DNA of 64,000 nt from NP936 sp002726085 (lineage in GTDB: Bacteria; Acidobacteriota; Vicinamibacteria; Vicinamibacterales; UBA8438): assembly GCA_036012905.1 (NCBI GenBank), contig DASCQF010000138.1, positions 1-64,000 on the forward strand. Direction: 5' to 3'. Shown here one piece after another: positions 60,985 to 64,000 of this stretch. Positions within the stretch are counted from its first letter, which is position 1. Every line of letters begins with the position of its first letter. The notes below the pieces were generated by a model. That model worked only from the letters and a program-made list of their open reading frames with translations. It was not told the DNA's origin and made no database searches. Made by a program: the position numbers and the translations under genes.

Positions 60985-61431
60985 ATGCGCACGCTGCTGA
61001 CAGCCATGTTTCTGGCGCTGGTTGGGATCGGGTCGCTGACGACCGCGCAGACCCAGAAGCCAGTCGTCGAGGTCTACAAGTCACCCACTTGAGGGTGTTG
61101 CGGGGGATGGGTCTCACATCTCCGCGAGAATGGTTTCACGGTGCGGACGACCAACGTCGCTGACGTCAGCCCGCTCAAAGCCGAGCACGGCGTGCCGGGG
61201 CGAGTCACCTCCTGCCACACGGCCGTGGTCGATGGCTACGTCGTCGAGGGGCACGTTCCCGCCGAGGACATCGAGCGGTTGCTCGACGAGCGGCCGGATA
61301 TCGCGGGAATCTCGGTTCCCGGCATGCCGGTCGGCGCGCCCGGCATGGAGGGGCCGAATCCGAAGGGGTTCGCCGTCATCTCGTTCGACGACGACGGCGA
61401 GCTGGCGGTGTTCTCCGAGCACAAACCCTGA
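60985..61431 (+). CDS. Candidate selenocysteine-containing DUF411/CopG-family protein
   Basis: If the TGA at 61090-61092 is read as selenocysteine, the frame gives 148 residues. It begins at ATG 60985 behind AAGGAG, with a signal peptide (LLTAMFLALVGIGSLTTAQ). The mature part reads VEVYKSPT, Sec36, GCCGGWVSHLRENGF, then SCHTAVVDGYVVEGHVPAED, DIAGISVPGMPVGAPGME and ends AVFSEHKP. This is a full-length DUF411 protein. Relatives have SPTCGCC, a CxCC motif that binds copper in the periplasmic resistance protein CopG. The only difference is the TGA at the first Cys. A hairpin fitting a bacterial SECIS follows at 61100-61125. No selA, selB or selC gene lies in the window. A plain nonsense mutation is the alternative. 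Confidence 0.75.
61093..61125 (+). promoter_or_regulatory. Candidate bacterial SECIS hairpin
   Basis: Directly after the in-frame UGA come seven bases, then a stem GCGGGGGAUG (61100-61109) paired with CAUCUCCGC (61117-61125). It has nine pairs (one G-U) and a single bulged base. The loop is GGUCUCA, beginning 17 bases after the UGA. The E. coli fdhF element has the same plan: short stem with a bulge, a GGUC loop and about 18 bases spacing. SelB recognises such loops to insert selenocysteine. Confidence 0.7.
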
Positions 61432-61514
61432 CACGACGCGAGTGCCCATGCTCCGGACCCCGCCGCGCGTCGGTGGCGTCCGGAGCCGCCTCGTCTCGGC
61501 AGGCGACCCGCGCC

Positions 61515-62474
61515 ATGCCTCGCTTTCGGCACGCCTTGCCACAGCTCGACGGCCGCCTCTTCCTGGCCGACGGCGGCATGGAAACCACGCTTATCTTTCT
61601 CGACGGGCTCGACCTACCGGATTTCGCCGCCTTCGACCTGCTGCGTCGAACAGGCGGCCGAGCAGTGCTCGAACGCTACATCCGCCCGTATGCCGAGCTG
61701 GCCCGGCGCTTGGGCACTGGTTTCATCCTCGACAGCGCGACCTGGCGGGCCAGTGCGGATTGGGGCACGCGACTGGGCTACACCCCGAAAACGCTGGCCG
61801 ACGCGAATCGTGAGGCGATCGCGATGCTCGAACCGCTCAGGGAGGAGTTCCAGACACCACAGACTCCGGTGGTCCTCAACGGATGCGTCTGGCCACGCGG
61901 CGACGACTACAGCGCCGACCGACTGCTGTCGGTGACCGAATCTGAGAGTTATCACCGCGAGCAGATAGACACGTTTGTCGGCACCGAGGCCGACATGGTG
62001 AGCGCGATCACCATGAACTACGTCGAGGAGGCGATCGGTATCACTCAGGCCGCCCGCCAGGCCGCCATGCCAGTCGTGATCTTCTTCACGGTGGAGACCG
62101 ACGGCCGCCTGCCAACCGGACAGACCCTTCAGGCCGCAGTCGACCAGGTCGACGCTGCAACCGACGCCTATCCGGCCTACTTCATGATCAACTGCACTCA
62201 TCCCACCCACTTCGACCAGGTGCTGGAGACCCGGGCTCCGTGGCTCGACCGTCTGGGTGGTCTGCGCGCCAACGCCTCACGAAAGAGTCACGCGGAGCTC
62301 GACGAGTCGACCGACCTCGACGACGGCGACCCGTCCGAGCTCGGCCGACAATACGCCGCGATCAAGCAACGGGCACCTCGCCTGAACGTGCTGGGCGGCT
62401 GCTGCGGAACCGACCACCGCCACATCGAGCAGATTGCCGCAACCTGCGGTCCGCTGTTTCCGCAAGCAGACTGA
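61515..62474 (+). CDS. Homocysteine S-methyltransferase family protein
   Basis: 319 residues from ATG 61515. The barrel starts LFLADGGMETTLIF, with FILDSATWRAS and INCTHPTHF. The zinc-binding Cys pair is in GGCCGTDHRHI near the C-terminus, together with the Cys of NCTHP. It would move a methyl group to homocysteine or a related thiol or selenol. The donor (for example S-methylmethionine) is unknown. Its position next to the possible selenoprotein gene may be chance. Confidence 0.9.
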   Translation: MPRFRHALPQLDGRLFLADGGMETTLIFLDGLDLPDFAAFDLLRRTGGRAVLERYIRPYAELARRLGTGFILDSATWRASADWGTRLGYTPKTLADANREAIAMLEPLREEFQTPQTPVVLNGCVWPRGDDYSADRLLSVTESESYHREQIDTFVGTEADMVSAITMNYVEEAIGITQAARQAAMPVVIFFTVETDGRLPTGQTLQAAVDQVDAATDAYPAYFMINCTHPTHFDQVLETRAPWLDRLGGLRANASRKSHAELDESTDLDDGDPSELGRQYAAIKQRAPRLNVLGGCCGTDHRHIEQIAATCGPLFPQAD

Positions 62475-62691
62475 CCCACCAGACACCCGGTTTTCACCGA
62501 CCCCGCAGTTCGACCCGGAGCACCCGCTGCTCGAATGCGGCATATCGGCGCCGAAGTCGTACGCTGGAGATACCCCGACAACAGCTACAATGATGCGCCA
62601 CGGGAACCGACCGCGGGACGTGTTGTTGACAGCCCGGTCGGCTACCATGACAGCACCAAAGACAATGGCGGCAGCCATGAAGGAGCGTACG

Positions 62692-63117
62692 ATGACATCC
62701 AGCAGGCGTTATCTCGTCGTTTTCGGTGTCGCGGTCTTCGTCGCCGGCTTCACCGCCGGCACCATATGGCAACCCGATACCGGCGTCCAGGCGCAAGGCA
62801 GCGGCAAGGTCTTCGAGCTGCGGACCTACACGACAGCCGAAGGCAAGTTGCCCAACCTGCAGGCCCGGTTCCGCGACCACACGATGCGTATCTTCGATCG
62901 GCACAACATGGAGAGCGTCGGCTACTGGGTACCCCAGGAGCTGCCGAACACGCTGATCTACATCATCTCGCACGACAGCCGGCAGGCGGCTCAGGAGAAC
63001 TGGCAGGGCTTCCGTGACGACTCTGAATGGCCCGGCGTGGCCGAGGCCTCAGGGGTGGGACGCGTCAACGTCGAGTCGGTGTTCATGGAAGCAGCCGACT
63101 ATTCGCCGCTCAAGTAG
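62692..63117 (+). CDS. Exported NIPSNAP family protein
   Basis: 141 residues from ATG 62692, six bases after AAGGAG. A signal peptide or anchor (YLVVFGVAVFVAGFTAGTIW) leads to a NIPSNAP domain: KVFELRTYTTAEGKLPNLQARFRDHTM, VGYWVPQ and ISHDSRQAAQENWQGFRDD. These ferredoxin-like dimeric proteins have no agreed function. The following HpcH/HpaI-like gene, 31 bases on, is exported too, so they may act together. The 217 bases before it show no clear gene. Confidence 0.87.
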   Translation: MTSSRRYLVVFGVAVFVAGFTAGTIWQPDTGVQAQGSGKVFELRTYTTAEGKLPNLQARFRDHTMRIFDRHNMESVGYWVPQELPNTLIYIISHDSRQAAQENWQGFRDDSEWPGVAEASGVGRVNVESVFMEAADYSPLK

Positions 63118-63148
63118 CCCAGTGACACCAGCGGAATAAGGAGAAGCG

Positions 63149-63991
63149 ATGCGCGCCACACACATATCCCTCACCGTCGCCGTCTGCGCACTGCTGGCCC
63201 TCGGCACCGTCTCGGACGCCGAGGCCCAGCGGATGTACAACACCGCGAAACAGAAGCTAATGTCGGGCCAGCAGATCGTCGGCGGCACCGTCGACACCCC
63301 AGACCCCCAGATCTACTGTGCGATGGCCAATGCCGGATTCGACTTCATCTGGATCGAGATGCAGCACAGCCCGCTGAGCTTCCAGGAAGTCGCCCGCATG
63401 ATCTGGGCGTGCAAGGATGCGCCGGCCATTCCGTTCATCCGGATCCCGGACGCGACCGAGGGTGACATCCAGAAAGCAACCGACATTGGCGCTCTCGGCA
63501 TCATCGTGCCAATGGTCATCACTCCGGAGGAGATGGAGAACGCCGTCCAGTGGGCGAAATACCCGCCCATGGGCATCCGGAGCCAGGGAGGCGGACAGTA
63601 TCGCGCGCTCTGGGGCAACGACTACCGCCAGACCGCGAATGACAACATCATGATCGTCGCGATGATCGAGCAGCCGGACGGTGTTGCGCGGGCGGGCGAC
63701 ATCGCCGGTGTCCCTGGCGTCGACGCCATCTTCGTCGCCAGCAGCGACCTCGGCAGCTTCTCTGGCAAACGCCAGGGCGACCCCGAATATGAGGCGCTGG
63801 TCACGACGATCCACGACGACACGCTGAGCGCCGGAAAGATCCTGGGCGGCCCCTCGGCCTGGCGCGACCGGGACGATTTCCTGTTCTTCCAGGGTCCCGG
63901 CACGACGTCTCTCATCCGTAGCGGGGCGCGCGCGGCGCTCGAGACCCAGTCCAACGTCGCGGAGATCGAGGGCACTGCTCCTCGGCGGTAG
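63149..63991 (+). CDS. HpcH/HpaI-type aldolase with signal peptide
   Basis: 280 residues, AAGGAGAAGCG before the ATG. After a signal peptide (VAVCALLALGTVSDAEAQ) comes an HpcH/HpaI barrel: NAGFDFIWIEMQHSP with metal-side Glu, IPFIRIPDATEGDIQKATDIGALGIIVPM, and IEQPDGVARAGDIAGVPGVDAIFVASSDL. Normal members are cytoplasmic class II aldolases using pyruvate. An exported form is unusual and may process an extracytoplasmic compound. The catalytic Arg in FIRIP is kept. Confidence 0.85.
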   Translation: MRATHISLTVAVCALLALGTVSDAEAQRMYNTAKQKLMSGQQIVGGTVDTPDPQIYCAMANAGFDFIWIEMQHSPLSFQEVARMIWACKDAPAIPFIRIPDATEGDIQKATDIGALGIIVPMVITPEEMENAVQWAKYPPMGIRSQGGGQYRALWGNDYRQTANDNIMIVAMIEQPDGVARAGDIAGVPGVDAIFVASSDLGSFSGKRQGDPEYEALVTTIHDDTLSAGKILGGPSAWRDRDDFLFFQGPGTTSLIRSGARAALETQSNVAEIEGTAPRR

Positions 63992-64000
63992 CAGGCCCAG

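Overview
The window is GC-rich bacterial chromosome with about fifty protein genes. No rRNA, tRNA, CRISPR array, phage or insertion sequence was recognised. The gene content suggests an aerobic heterotroph of the Acidobacteriota, probably Vicinamibacteria-like: a large Oar-type TonB-dependent receptor with a carboxypeptidase-regulatory N-terminus, many exported PQQ-like beta-propellers, M28 and M14-like peptidases, DUF1572/DUF2891 proteins and an ACP-AMP ligase-acyltransferase fusion. This placement is an inference from gene content, not from a marker phylogeny.

Layout. 0.2-6.6 kb holds three damaged genes (a membrane alpha/beta hydrolase split by an in-frame TAG, a PsiD-like phosphatidylserine-decarboxylase relative with a frameshift, and a 5'-truncated HEAGH protein) around an intact acs. 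6.6-15.5 kb carries exported proteins, a CopD/HupE divergent pair, two translationally coupled PQQ-like propellers and an MBL-fold hydrolase. 15.6-25 kb is a minus-strand run of DUF349 protein, Lhr helicase and M28 peptidase. 25-30 kb has two exported cyclophilins and the 935-residue ACP-ligase-PlsC fusion. 30-34.3 kb is a tightly overlapping minus-strand operon (MATE, trans-sulfuration PLP enzyme, methyltransferase, alcohol dehydrogenase). 35-41 kb has a type IIA topoisomerase pair and an ExeA-like ATPase. 41-46.7 kb has the receptor, an iron alcohol dehydrogenase and a third propeller. 47-53 kb is a possible aromatic biosynthesis cassette (radical SAM, chorismate-lyase-like, halogenase-like flavoprotein, thioesterase, PaaK-like ligase, VOC). 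53-56.6 kb is a TAXI-type TRAP transporter. 56.6-64 kb is mixed housekeeping and exported proteins.

The most striking observation is at 60985-61431. A DUF411/CopG-family gene has an in-frame TGA exactly where the first Cys of the CxCC copper motif belongs. It is followed at the correct distance by a hairpin whose loop reads GGUCU, as in a bacterial SECIS. This looks like a selenocysteine version of CopG.

A second theme is intergenic repeats. A 107-175 bp element occurs four times, with a shared core but different terminal arms that stay self-complementary in each copy. There are also purine-rich GGAGACAGGAG repeats, a KPEA-coding repeat inside lhr, and small CTGAAG hairpins between convergent genes.
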